6,792 nt of DNA from CAVURW01 sp963743595 (GTDB lineage: Bacteria > Verrucomicrobiota > Verrucomicrobiia > Methylacidiphilales > UBA1321). Each line of letters opens with the position of its first letter. Position 1 is the stretch's first letter. Below are positions 1-6,792 of the stretch, piece after piece. Under the pieces are notes generated by a model. That model was not told the origin of the DNA. It ran no database searches and saw only the letters and a list, made by a program, of their open reading frames with translations. Location of the stretch: positions 1 to 6,792 of the forward strand of contig CAVURW010000118.1 in NCBI GenBank assembly GCA_963743595.1, given 5' to 3'. A program made the translations under genes and the position numbers.

Positions 1-372
1 TTACGTTAACACCGGACACCACCCCACCCAGCGCCGCCAGTACCGCCGCATCAGGTCCTCCCGCTCAAAGCCAGCACGCCCCTGCGCAGTGCTCCCAAAA
101 TATTGTGCCACCAAGGGTAAGGCCATCAGTCGATACGTTAAGGCAAAATCTGGCAACCGACTCGTGGTTCGGTAGCAGTCTAAACATAAAAATCGCGCCA
201 CAAGTATCTGGATAACCCGCGTTAACTCACGCAAGCCCCGCTCATAGGTCCCATGACGATCAAACCGCTGGCACCCACAATTCCCACAGCGCTCGGGCCG
301 CCCCACCACCTCATGCGGATTGCTCTCCGCATAACTTGCCACATCCAGCGCCACGCTCACGATTTCCTGCAT
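1..372 (-). CDS. Transposon-associated zinc-ribbon protein (DUF6431-like), probably shortened
   Basis: A 123-residue frame starting at ATG 372 and stopping at TAA 3-1. It contains two Cys pairs, C29-x2-C32 (with C34) and C63-x2-C66, followed by a Leu-Pro-rich segment (LPDFALTYRLM). This is the layout of the small zinc-ribbon proteins (DUF6431 type) found with transposases and IS remnants. The C-terminus is rich in Arg and Trp (RYWRRWVGWCP). Family members as I recall them are longer after this point, so the protein may be truncated or frameshifted right at the window edge. The ribosome-binding site is weak (AGGG about 4 bases before ATG). The family assignment is from memory of the motif layout; an alternative is a generic zinc-ribbon DNA-binding protein. 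Confidence 0.6.
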   Translation of the reverse strand: MQEIVSVALDVASYAESNPHEVVGRPERCGNCGCQRFDRHGTYERGLRELTRVIQILVARFLCLDCYRTTSRLPDFALTYRLMALPLVAQYFGSTAQGRAGFEREDLMRRYWRRWVGWCPVLT

Positions 373-1218
373 TAATCCCTAAAAACTGCCCTTTCCCTCA
401 CCCCACTAGCAAAACTTAAAAGTTTTTCCCCAGTCCCCTTTTCAAAAATCGTCCTCTGGAATTTACGGTGGATTTTTCGCTCTGGAGCTGACGTAGCTCT
501 TCCTCGCGATCCTTGATGTCTTCCCGCATTCACCTCTTCATTGGTCGTGACAATTGATCAAACTGTTTTCAGCAAATAACGTGACGCTGATCTCAAGCAC
601 CACGCATAATGCCGAGGTGCTCTGGCTGATCCTGGGCGGACCGGGCAAGAGTTGGAGTTCCTCCGAGGCTCGCGAAGTCAACAAGGGATCGATCTCTCAC
701 TCATCTACCCCGAAATACACCCATCCCGTCACCCAAGGAACTTGCAGGCGTGGACTGCCCGCCAAATCCGTGAAGGGGAAATCAAATTATCCATGCTATG
801 CATATACGTCCTCATCATCCACCTAAATCTTCTCCATTACCCAAGCTTGGGAAAAAAAGTGTTCACACCGGCGCTCTGGCGAGATCGAGGGAGGCCGGCG
901 AGCGGCGTACTCAAGTTCTCCAATACGAAAACCAACCGAACAAGATCGTTCAATTTCTCTTCCTGGGCATCCCTTTACAGTAGGCCAAAGCATTTTTTGA
1001 ATCTCCACGCTGATCGAGATCCGAAAACAAGCCGGGTCAAGTGCTGGAAAATCCATCCATTGGGAACAAGCGGAAACTGGGACTTCTTACTTAGCTGTAT
1101 GGTTGTCATGTAAAGCCCAGCTCGCGCTATTGGCTGCCCTCATAATGCCGTTAAGGAGTGCAATCTATGGAGAATTCCAAGCCCACAGACTCATGGCTAC
1201 TAGGTCTGCCACATTTGC
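373..1218. other. Stretch without an assignable gene; broken frames on both strands
   Basis: No frame here gives a recognisable protein. On the minus strand there are protein-like pieces: a charged, coiled-coil-like C-terminus (about 406-520, with DREEELRQLQSEKS) and a hydrophobic piece near 860-985 (EEKLNDLVRLVFVLENLSTP). On the plus strand there are also open pieces, for example around 870-960 (SREAGERRTQVLQYENQP) and 1000-1238 without a start codon. Because the neighbouring HerA region is full of single-base indels, this may be another indel-broken gene, but I cannot decide the coding strand. Confidence 0.5.
411..426. repeat. Short perfect inverted repeat (7-bp arms)
   Basis: AAAACTT-AA-AAGTTTT is a perfect 7-bp inverted repeat with a 2-base centre. 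It lies 39 bases upstream of the DUF6431-like start. It could be an end remnant of a mobile element, an operator or chance in AT-rich DNA; no direct repeat or second copy is seen in the window. Confidence 0.35.
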
Positions 1219-1232
1219 CTACAACTCGATAA
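1167..1232 (+). CDS. Candidate 21-residue small ORF with strong ribosome-binding site
   Basis: ATG 1167 is preceded by AAGGAG at 1153-1158 with 8 bases between, a near-ideal Shine-Dalgarno site. The frame (starting MENSKPTDSW) stops at TAA 1230-1232. It overlaps the end of the convergent minus-strand small gene by 14 bases. It may be a true small peptide, the intact 5' end of a gene broken by an indel, or a chance match. No function can be proposed. Confidence 0.25.
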   Translation: MENSKPTDSWLLGLPHLPTTR

Positions 1233-1431
1233 CCTGGTAGGTTCCTTCTATATCCCAATTCACAAACTTTCCCTTTAAGGGGGCACGGCATGCATCTCCC
1301 TGATAAAGATGCGCAGGAACGTCGAAATACTCATGTGACTCCACCTTTAAAATCAACCAAGAGCACGTGGTTGTTTGCGTCATAAGCAAATCGAGAAACA
1401 TTTGATGACTCAGGGTATCTATCCATTTCAT
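1219..1431 (-). CDS. Small unknown protein, last gene of the HerA set; true start probably further upstream
   Basis: A 70-residue frame from ATG 1431 (MKWIDTLSHQMFLDLL) to a stop at 1219-1221. It looks protein-like throughout, with a mixed alpha/beta character (SWLILKVES, GKFVNWDIEGTYQVIEL), and follows the HerA-type gene on the same strand by about 100 bases. The same frame stays open upstream of ATG 1431 (GEREAIRKRSEY directly before it) without a start codon, and other frames further upstream carry EEEDYSLVV and TLEETEPSL. The natural protein therefore probably starts nearer 1535-1565 and has been split by indels, as in the neighbouring genes. I do not recognise the family. The ribosome-binding site before ATG 1431 is weak (GAAGTG), which also argues that this is an internal Met. 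Confidence 0.45.
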   Translation of the reverse strand: MKWIDTLSHQMFLDLLMTQTTTCSWLILKVESHEYFDVPAHLYQGDACRAPLKGKFVNWDIEGTYQVIEL

Positions 1432-1531
1432 ATATTCACTTCTTTTTCGAATCGCTTCCCTTTCTCCTATAGTGAGGGCTCTGTTTCCTCCAAAGTTTTA
1501 CGACTAAAGAATAGTCTTCTTCCTCGCAAGC

Positions 1532-3315
1532 CTATTTAGAATGACACCGGTAGGATGCATACCCATCTTCGGTTTGCTTCACTGTAACCTTGGGGACCGC
1601 CGCCGTCAGGACGACGGTTGCAGGTGGCGGCGGATGAATCAGCGTCTGCTGGAGACTGAGGGATTCACCAGCAATGATTGCCTCACCCGTGCGTAAAACG
1701 GGAAGCATTTCAAAAAGTCCCTTGGATTGTCGAGGCGGTACTGGTGACTTGCCCCTTATCCTGATCATTCGTAAGCGCAGTGCAAAAAGTGTTCCGCATT
1801 GAGAGAGGATCGTAGCATCTATTTCGGATGGACGCTGGCTAACAATAATAAACCCAACGCCTATTTCCTACCCTCTTTGGCAATTCTTTTTACAGCGATA
1901 CTTGCGGTTCCCCCGTTATCCTTGGAGAGGTAGGTGTGGGCCTCCTCAAGAACAAGCAGCAAAGGTCTTTTTCACTTCCCCCCTCAGCGATATTCCGACT
2001 CCAAAAAAGTGAATCGTACAGGATTCTCAATAAGGCAGCGATTACATCGTTAATATTCCGTAGGGTATACGCTGAGAGATAAGAATTGTAATAGGCTTTT
2101 CGTTTCCGATCCAGCCTCTTATAAAATCATCTAAATCTGCTTCGACTTTACCATCTAAAGAGGGAAGCCATCTGCTTCGGCCGAGAATGAAACCATACTT
2201 CGGGATCTTTCAGTTTTGAGGCTAAACCGGCTACCTGTTGACGCACCCCCATACTGTCGGTTCCATGCTGAACTCTCTCGCTTGCCGTGCCGGTGGTTTT
2301 GAACGTTTCGATACAGCGGCGGAGTTACCGTCATCGTATCACCACTTGGGAATTGGCTTCCGTTATCCCCAAAACATAGGCAGGTTCTCTCTCATCAGAA
2401 GCTCCGCCTGGCTTGGGAATCAGGGTCATATTCTCTTTGATGTGAAGATCCAACCACATTTTGTGAATGCAGAACGAACAGGTGAGTCAGCAGAGAGATT
2501 GGCCTCGGTAATCCCATGGCGAGGATATTTTTGAACAGAGGCTCGCTTCTAGTTGGATGAGATCATTTCAGGCAATTACCGCAGCCTTCTGACCTTCTAG
2601 GTTTCCGAAGGCTATACTCAAACAGCTCTTCCGCATTTAATGCCCAGAAAGGGATTTGCAATTCCCGTTCATTATTTGCGGTAAATCCGCAATGACTTTG
2701 GAAAAAACAACACTTCGATCGTTTAGTGCCCTTGGAATATTCAGCCGTGAATGTCTATTATGATAATTCTGGCGGCTGGGTAATCATTCGGATTCGATAA
2801 TGCATTTAATAAACCAGCGACTGTGGTCGACTTCCCTGAGCCGGTTGTTCCCAGTACCGCCGAGTGCCTGCTCACTAATTTGTTGATATTAATAAGAAGT
2901 TGGCACCCCTCCGTATTGGTCAAGGTTCCCACTTCAATTAAATCATCGCGCTGGCCAGGGGAATAAATCGACCCTGCATGTCTGAATCATCAAGCAAAAA
3001 AACGGGATCCTCAAACGTAGGATAAGAAGATATCCCTCTTTCGAAAGATCCGCCATGTACTCTTTCCCCAACAATTTGGGCTTTGATCCAGCGATAGGCC
3101 CCATTTCGTAGATCGTCCTCGGATGTTGGAGACCTCTACCCGTCCCGATTTGCGAGATAATGGCGAAGATGAAGCGGTTTTTCTGAATAATTTTTTATAA
3201 ATCGACCTATTTGGGCAAAACTTTCAGAATCCACGGCAATGTTTACATTGATATCGATGGACACTGTTGTTCCATTCACATCTTGTATTGTTCCGATTTT
3301 CGATATGGGGGCCAT
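1532..3315 (-). pseudogene. HerA/DUF87-type hexameric ATPase, broken by many indels
   Basis: The start ATG 3315 has AGAGGAG at 3325-3331, 9 bases upstream. Joining frames gives about 595 residues, the usual size for bacterial HerA-like ATPases. In order: an N-terminal beta-rich HAS-barrel-like part (MAPISKIGTIQDVNGTTVSI); Walker A GTTGSGKST at 2825-2851; DIHG then EYSKALND; ELQIPFWALN; LDGKVEADLDDFIRGWIG; NDVIAALLRILYDSLFW; Walker B LLLVLEEAHTYL at 1927-1962; VSQRPSEIDATILSQCGT and LRLTNDQDK near 1770-1860; and a Pro-rich tail ending at stop 1532. HerA proteins form DNA-translocating rings and pair with nucleases or other effectors in repair and anti-phage systems. At least a dozen single-base indels (for example TTT at 2940-2942, around 2740, 2731 and 1890) and an in-frame TAG at 3136-3138 break it. 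Most repairs fall in short homopolymers, so sequencing error or very recent decay are both possible. Confidence 0.85.
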
Positions 3316-3324
3316 TTATTGATT

Positions 3325-3331
3325 CTCCTCT
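3325..3331 (-). promoter_or_regulatory. Ribosome-binding site of the HerA-type gene
   Basis: Minus-strand AGAGGAG, 9 bases before ATG 3315. It fixes the start of the HerA-type gene and lies in the 56-base gap after the preceding gene's stop, so the two genes probably share a transcript. Confidence 0.6.
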
Positions 3332-3371
3332 ACAAATACAGGGAACGATAGCGAAATTATGAATGCGGAGC

Positions 3372-4038
3372 CTACCCTAAAGCCTTTTGAAACAGCTCCT
3401 GTATTGGCTTAAGCGGGTGAGGGAGTTCAAGCACCCCGAGCGCGCCTGTGTCGAGCAGCCGTTGATGGTAAACAGGATTGTTCTGGGGATTGCCATAAAC
3501 GGCGACGACGTTGGTGTATGTTTTTCCACCAGTTCTCGCACCAGGGCAATGGACGCCTCTAAGGGACGCCGCCGTCCCGTTGCCAACGTCATATCTGATA
3601 TTGTTTAGCACAAGCAGGCACAGGTCAAGCGGCCCCTGCGCTGCCAATTGGCGCACCTGACCTTCTGTTGTGGCATTCTCTCCTGTGCTTAGGACGACGA
3701 CATCAACCTGCGGGTTCGATCGAATCGCGAGATGCCGGTAAGCATTGGCTAACTCATCACCCCCGCATGAAAGGAGAACGGTGTGAGTTGGTCTAATGGT
3801 GCGATTCGGATCCATAATTGGAGAAGGCTTGGATTTACGAGCATGCCTCCAGGCGTTTTATCTGTCAATGCGCCATCTTTAAGGATCAGGATTGATTTAT
3901 CAAGACATAGCTCTAATTGCAATGAATGGACTATTTCGGCGGTTGGCTCATCTGTCTGCTCGGCAACTTCTTCTGGATTTGTGCATCCACATCCCAGCTT
4001 TTTTCGATAAGGAGTAAAAATCTCGGTAAGGTTGGCAT
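3372..4038 (-). pseudogene. Receiver-like (CheY-like fold) protein upstream of HerA, four apparent indels
   Basis: ATG 4038 has AAGGAG 8 bases upstream. Four single-base corrections, all in homopolymers (A/T run 4028-4029, 3831-3832, 3604-3606, 3521-3525), give one 222-residue protein ending at TAG 3372. Residues 1 to about 75 are unknown, with a CGC motif near residue 17 (KKLGCGCTNPEE). The rest follows alternating beta/alpha elements: HTVLLSCGGDE, ELANAYRHLAIRS, VDVVVLSTGENA, LDLCLLVL, LEASIALVRELVEK, NVVAVYGNP, LLDTGALGVLELPHPLKPIQ. The last part closely resembles beta4-alpha4-beta5 of response-regulator receivers, but the phospho-acceptor Asp after beta3 and the conserved Lys after beta5 are missing, so it would be a pseudo-receiver. 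The receiver fold is inferred from the pattern of strands and helices; another Rossmann-like fold is possible. Its place 5' of HerA suggests a partner or regulator of that ATPase. Confidence 0.55.
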
Positions 4039-4348
4039 GTATTTGTCTCCTTATACAGGTCGATATACACGAAGAAAAAAGTTAACCTTTTTCGGATATT
4101 CCTTTTTTGTCTTTTGGGGGTTAGCGATAGCTCCCCTGCTTAGTTGGCTGGAGATTTCTCTTTGGGTTTTTCTCACGATCATTCGTCTGTTAACTCGAAT
4201 GCAAACGCCAGATAAATTAAAGGAAATCGTGTATAAATTATCCGTAGTTGAATTGCCTAAAGAAGAGGTTGAGAAATTAATTGAGGATTTGTATGGATTT
4301 ATTGGGATTATGCCCAAGTGGGGGCCATTGCCAACATTGCCGCCCTGA
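4037..4348 (+). CDS. Fragment of a small unknown membrane protein, fused at its end to drmC DNA
   Basis: Plus-strand frame from ATG 4037 with a weak AAGG five bases before it. After a basic N-terminus (YTRRKKLTF) comes a hydrophobic stretch of about 38 residues (SFFVFWGLAIAPLL, then SLWVFLTIIRLL), long enough for a two-helix membrane hairpin, followed by an amphipathic charged helix (LPKEEVEKLIEDLYGFIG). This has the look of real protein, unlike the minus-strand reading of the same DNA. Only the part up to about 4318 is native: the last ten or so residues are antisense of drmC. I do not recognise the family. If the true start is ATG 4199, only the cytoplasmic helix is encoded. The alternative is that this DNA is non-coding leader of the receiver-like gene. 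Confidence 0.4.
   Translation: MYLSPYTGRYTRRKKLTFFGYSFFVFWGLAIAPLLSWLEISLWVFLTIIRLLTRMQTPDKLKEIVYKLSVVELPKEEVEKLIEDLYGFIGIMPKWGPLPTLPP
4047..4052 (-). promoter_or_regulatory. Ribosome-binding site of the receiver-like gene
   Basis: Minus-strand AAGGAG, 8 bases before ATG 4038. It decides the start of the receiver-like gene. It lies inside the opposing plus-strand membrane-protein frame, whose possible ATG (4037-4039) overlaps this gene's start codon in a shared CATG. Confidence 0.6.
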
Positions 4349-4821
4349 GCTTCACTTGCCTCCATCAGTACGTCAAGGACGACCCCTCTCGCTCGGGCAG
4401 CTTCAAGGCATTTGAGAATGCGGTCTATCCGATAAACAGCGAAGGAGATAATGAGCAGTTTGGTTTGGCTAGATTCGATGACTTGGCAGATCACCTCTTC
4501 AGTTTGACGCACTGGAACTTCCTGAGTTTCTGGGCCTGACCAAACAAGTTCAACCGATCCCTTGGCTCCACGCATTGCGGCAGTGGCGGAAGCACTTTTG
4601 AGACCAGCAGCAATCTCCGCTGGCGAGATGCCATCCGCCTGGTCCCAGGCCTCCCTTAGCTTCCGGAACAGTTCCTTGCCTGCATTCGGCCCAAAGCGGT
4701 CGCGCATCCGTCCGAGTTCATCCACTCCTGCAACTTCGGAAATTCCGGAAGCAATCGCTGCAACCCGATCGGGGTGAAGTTCAAGACACAACTCCGCAAT
4801 GGCACTCCACACGTCATTCAT
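4051..4821 (-). pseudogene. drmC: DrmC-like phospholipase D family protein, C-terminus replaced
   Basis: ATG 4821 overlaps the end of drmB by 8 bases. Residues 1-163 fit DrmC of DISARM: a helical N-terminus (WSAIAELCLELHPDRVAAIA), then the start of the PLD fold with LVWSGPE, VPVRQTEEVICQVIES, KLLIISFAVYRIDRIL and ARGVVLDVLMEASEAQGG. The rest of the 256-residue frame (4051 to about 4330) is antisense to a plus-strand membrane protein and has no H-x-K-x4-D motif, which in this family lies in the missing C-terminal part. The product would therefore lack the PLD catalytic site. DrmC is a component of DISARM whose loss is reported to be tolerated in some systems, so the island could still act without it. 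The assignment rests on motifs and on the position directly after drmB. Confidence 0.85.
4316..4333. other. Junction between drmC and unrelated DNA
   Basis: Leftward of Val163 of DrmC (codon 4333-4335) the minus-strand frame stops resembling DrmC and the plus-strand frame of the membrane protein begins. Neither frame continues across the boundary as a family-like protein. It marks an insertion, deletion, recombination or assembly join. I see no target duplication or inverted repeat here. Confidence 0.6.
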
Positions 4822-6662
4822 TGCTTGGATTATATTTCTTGAAGAAGGCGGTTTGTTCGCACTTGAAGGTTGGGATAACTAGCGCCCGGTCGAGATAGCG
4901 GTTTCCCCGCTCGCAAGATGTCTCAGCGACGAAAGAGCAGCCGTGACATGCCGCACCATGTAAACTTCTGTCTTCAGAGGCATCGTGCTCTGAACAGAGC
5001 GGGTCTGAAGGGCAGATCGCGGAACGCCTGAGAGCTTGTTTGATGAGCCGCCCGAGGTTCTCCGGCTTTCCGAGTTCGACCAGACCGCCAAGTGTTCCAT
5101 CGGAGTCAGCGGCAGCGGTGTAGATCAGGATTCCTGCCATTGGTTTATCGGGATTGTTGTCTGAATAAATCTCGCTCGCGAATGCTGGCCGTGTTGTATC
5201 CACACTCAAGCGCAAGTTCCCGAATGAGCAGATGGGCAAAGGTATGGAGCATTGCATACCGTATTCCTGGGAATCCGACATCAGCGTTCAGATCTCGTGC
5301 AGTCCGCCAAGCCTTATGCCCCTTGTTGAGCATTTTCTCTCTTTCCTTAACATCCGCATTGCCAAGCCATGCGACTAGTTCCGCCTCACGAAATCTAATA
5401 AAGATGCCTTCCCCATGAACATCAAAAGCTGGAATCCATGTTGGTCGATCCCGACAGAGGCTGGCCATAGGGGGCCGCTCATCTGGATCATCTGATTCTT
5501 CCGGGGCTTCGACACGAGTAAATCCAATCAATGCGTTGACTTCACGTAGCCGCTCCAGAAGCAGGACGCTTTCAATTACGGAAGAATAATCCGTCGGAAC
5601 ACCAGCCTGGGATGTTAGAAAATGCGGCCAGTTATTCGGAGCTTTGGGATCGGTAAGAACGTCCCACTCTGGCCGCTTGATATCGCATTCTGTATCAGGG
5701 TCACTGGACCGACCAGTTTTTCGATTCTGAATTTGTTGCCATATTTCAGCCGTGGTAAATGCTTCAATCCCTGGGAGGGCTCCACGTTTGGATAGAACTT
5801 TGATGATGGTCCGTACTTCATCTTCGTCTTCTGCTTCTTCGAAGTTGGCCCATGCGTCCAACAGAATTTGATCAAGGGCGCTGCCCGACCGAGGAATCGC
5901 CAGAACTGCAATACTAACCGAAAACCAGCTATTCGTGGACCCTAGCAACACAGCCCGAGGCTTTTCGTTGCAATCCTCCTCGAAGGAATTTAGGTGCGGA
6001 TGACGCCCACGGCATTGGGGAAGATGCTCCTCTCCCTCTTTCCCGAAGGCATGAACCAGCGATTTCGATGCGCCACAGGTACATTTGACCCAAAGGTTTT
6101 CGGTCTGCATGGATGCGCCTTGCTCGAAGAAGCTGAGTGTTCCTTTGCACGTGGCAGTTCCTGCGTGGACGTAATACCTCCACGGAAAGTCATCAAGATG
6201 GCCGTTCCGGCATGCGAGGAGAAACCGTGCAGGAACCGCATCTGCATTCTTTCCCTTTTCGCAGTGCTTGTGAACGAATCGAGTGTCCTCTGGCCGGAAA
6301 AGGTTTTCCTTAATCTCAAACAGCCCAGAATCAAACTCCGCCAATGTACCGCACTTCACACACCGTAACCATCGAGGAAACGGGCGAACCGGCACTCCAA
6401 TTTTTGCTTCGGGCGAAAATACATCGACCGCTTCGGATGGATTGAGTGGTGGCATCCGCAGCCGGATAACTTGGTTCCCGACGACCCTTCTTACTGCTTG
6501 CAACAGTCTGTCCTCTTCAATTGGATGGCAACGCGACTCCTCCCATCGATCTAACCCCATCGTAATGACAGAGAGGTTGGGTAGGTCAATCAGCGCGCCA
6601 GGACCATAAGTCCAAAGCAATTGGCTTGGGCGAACCTCGCCCACGGGAAGTAGATTACTCAT
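4814..6662 (-). CDS. drmB: DrmB (DUF1998), DISARM core protein, with one +1 frameshift
   Basis: The start is taken as ATG 6662 (MSNLLPVGEVRPSQLLWTYG), which overlaps the drmA stop as ATGA; an upstream in-frame ATG at 6704 lies inside drmA. The frame runs 497 codons to about 5172, then continues one base over from 5170 to TGA 4814. The extra base lies within 5171-5178 (repeated GCGAG). Removing it gives 615 residues, the normal DrmB size. Signs of the family: GPGALIDLP near residue 20; zinc-binding Cys at 101/104, 134, 151 (CRNGHLDDFPW), 194/196, 217 and 231; HTFAHLLIRELALECGY before the shift; and, after it, GILIYTAAADSDGTLGGLVE and a Cys cluster at 550, 556, 572, 575 and 583 typical of DUF1998. 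DrmB binds DrmA to form the DNA-engaging core of DISARM. The shift may be a sequencing error, a recent inactivating mutation or, least likely, programmed +1 slippage. Confidence 0.92.
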
Positions 6663-6792
6663 CTTGATTTTTTCCTTTTGGAATCCGGTTTTGGCCTTTG
6701 CCATGGCGGTCCTTCGAGTAAGGTTGCCGTATCCATTACCAGCCGAACACCTGGTTCAACTTCACGCATGGACATTGGAACGGTAAACAGTA
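6659..6792 (-). CDS. drmA: 3' end of DrmA, DISARM helicase (partial)
   Basis: A minus-strand frame open from the window edge to TGA 6661-6659 encodes the last 44 residues. It reads FTVPMSMREVEPGVRLVMD, then TATLLEGPPW and a basic tail (PKPDSKRKKSR). The MREVEPGVRLVM signature and the ATGA overlap with drmB fit the C-terminus of DrmA, the large DISARM protein with a helicase domain. The helicase motifs themselves would lie beyond the window. Assignment relies partly on drmA-drmB gene order being near-universal in DISARM. Confidence 0.8.
   Translation of the reverse strand, partial: LFTVPMSMREVEPGVRLVMDTATLLEGPPWQRPKPDSKRKKSR

Noticed and set aside
1597..1633. GC-rich hairpin with 8-bp arms (CCGCCGCC / GGCGGCGG), possible terminator
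   Set aside because: It lies inside the C-terminal coding part of the HerA-type gene, about 65 bases before its stop, and has no following T-run.
2238..2534. 98-residue plus-strand frame
   Set aside because: It is antisense to the HerA-type gene between Walker A and Walker B, where the minus strand gives family-like sequence in joined frames.
3387..4010. Plus-strand frames opposite the receiver-like gene (3387-3608, 3783-4010)
   Set aside because: The minus strand gives a coherent protein with a strong ribosome-binding site; the plus frames look like random antisense.
5165..5182. Programmed +1 frameshift in drmB
   Set aside because: No recognised slippery site with stop codon context is seen; an indel error or mutation is simpler, given how many indels occur elsewhere in the window.
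5092..6609. Plus-strand frames over drmB (for example 5092-5418, 5994-6368, 6283-6609)
   Set aside because: They lie antisense to a well-recognised DrmB coding region, have no family-like motifs and no good ribosome-binding sites.
1..6792. CRISPR array, tRNA or rRNA genes
   Set aside because: I saw no regularly spaced direct repeats, no tRNA-like folds and no rRNA-like conserved stretches.

Overview
The window is a piece of a bacterial genome with mixed base composition. It looks like an accessory or defence island with almost all recognisable genes on the minus strand. I cannot name the organism: no ribosomal, tRNA or other taxonomically useful gene is present.

Right part (about 4331-6792, minus strand). 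This is the 3' part of a DISARM-type anti-phage core read right to left: the last 44 codons of a DrmA helicase, a full-length DrmB (DUF1998) interrupted by one +1 frameshift, and the first ~163 residues of DrmC (phospholipase D family). The three genes overlap (ATGA between drmA and drmB, 8 bases between drmB and drmC), so translation is probably coupled. drmC is cut off at about 4320-4333, before its HKD catalytic motif. Beyond that point the sequence is unrelated. A methyltransferase, drmD or drmE would lie outside the window.

Middle (about 1219-4320). Next to the junction is a clean plus-strand reading frame for a small membrane protein, also cut at the junction. To its left runs a minus-strand gene set with good ribosome-binding sites: (i) a ~222-residue protein whose C-terminal part looks like a receiver-type (CheY-like) fold without the phosphorylated Asp, (ii) a ~595-residue HerA/DUF87-type hexameric ATPase with intact Walker A, Walker B and downstream helicase motifs, and (iii) a small unknown protein. 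The first two are broken by many single-base indels, mostly in short homopolymer runs, but become continuous proteins when frames are joined. The protein-level sequence is well preserved, so the indels are either very recent decay or uncorrected sequencing errors. The indel density changes sharply at the drmC junction.

Left part (1-1218). A short minus-strand zinc-ribbon protein of a transposon-associated type (DUF6431-like) occupies 1-372. Bases 373-1218 hold fragments of open reading frame on both strands but no gene I can assign.

Taken together, this is a remodelled defence locus: a DISARM core whose distal gene is truncated, abutting a candidate receiver-like/HerA two-gene module, with mobile-element remains at the left edge. 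Function of the HerA module is inference from neighbourhood and family.
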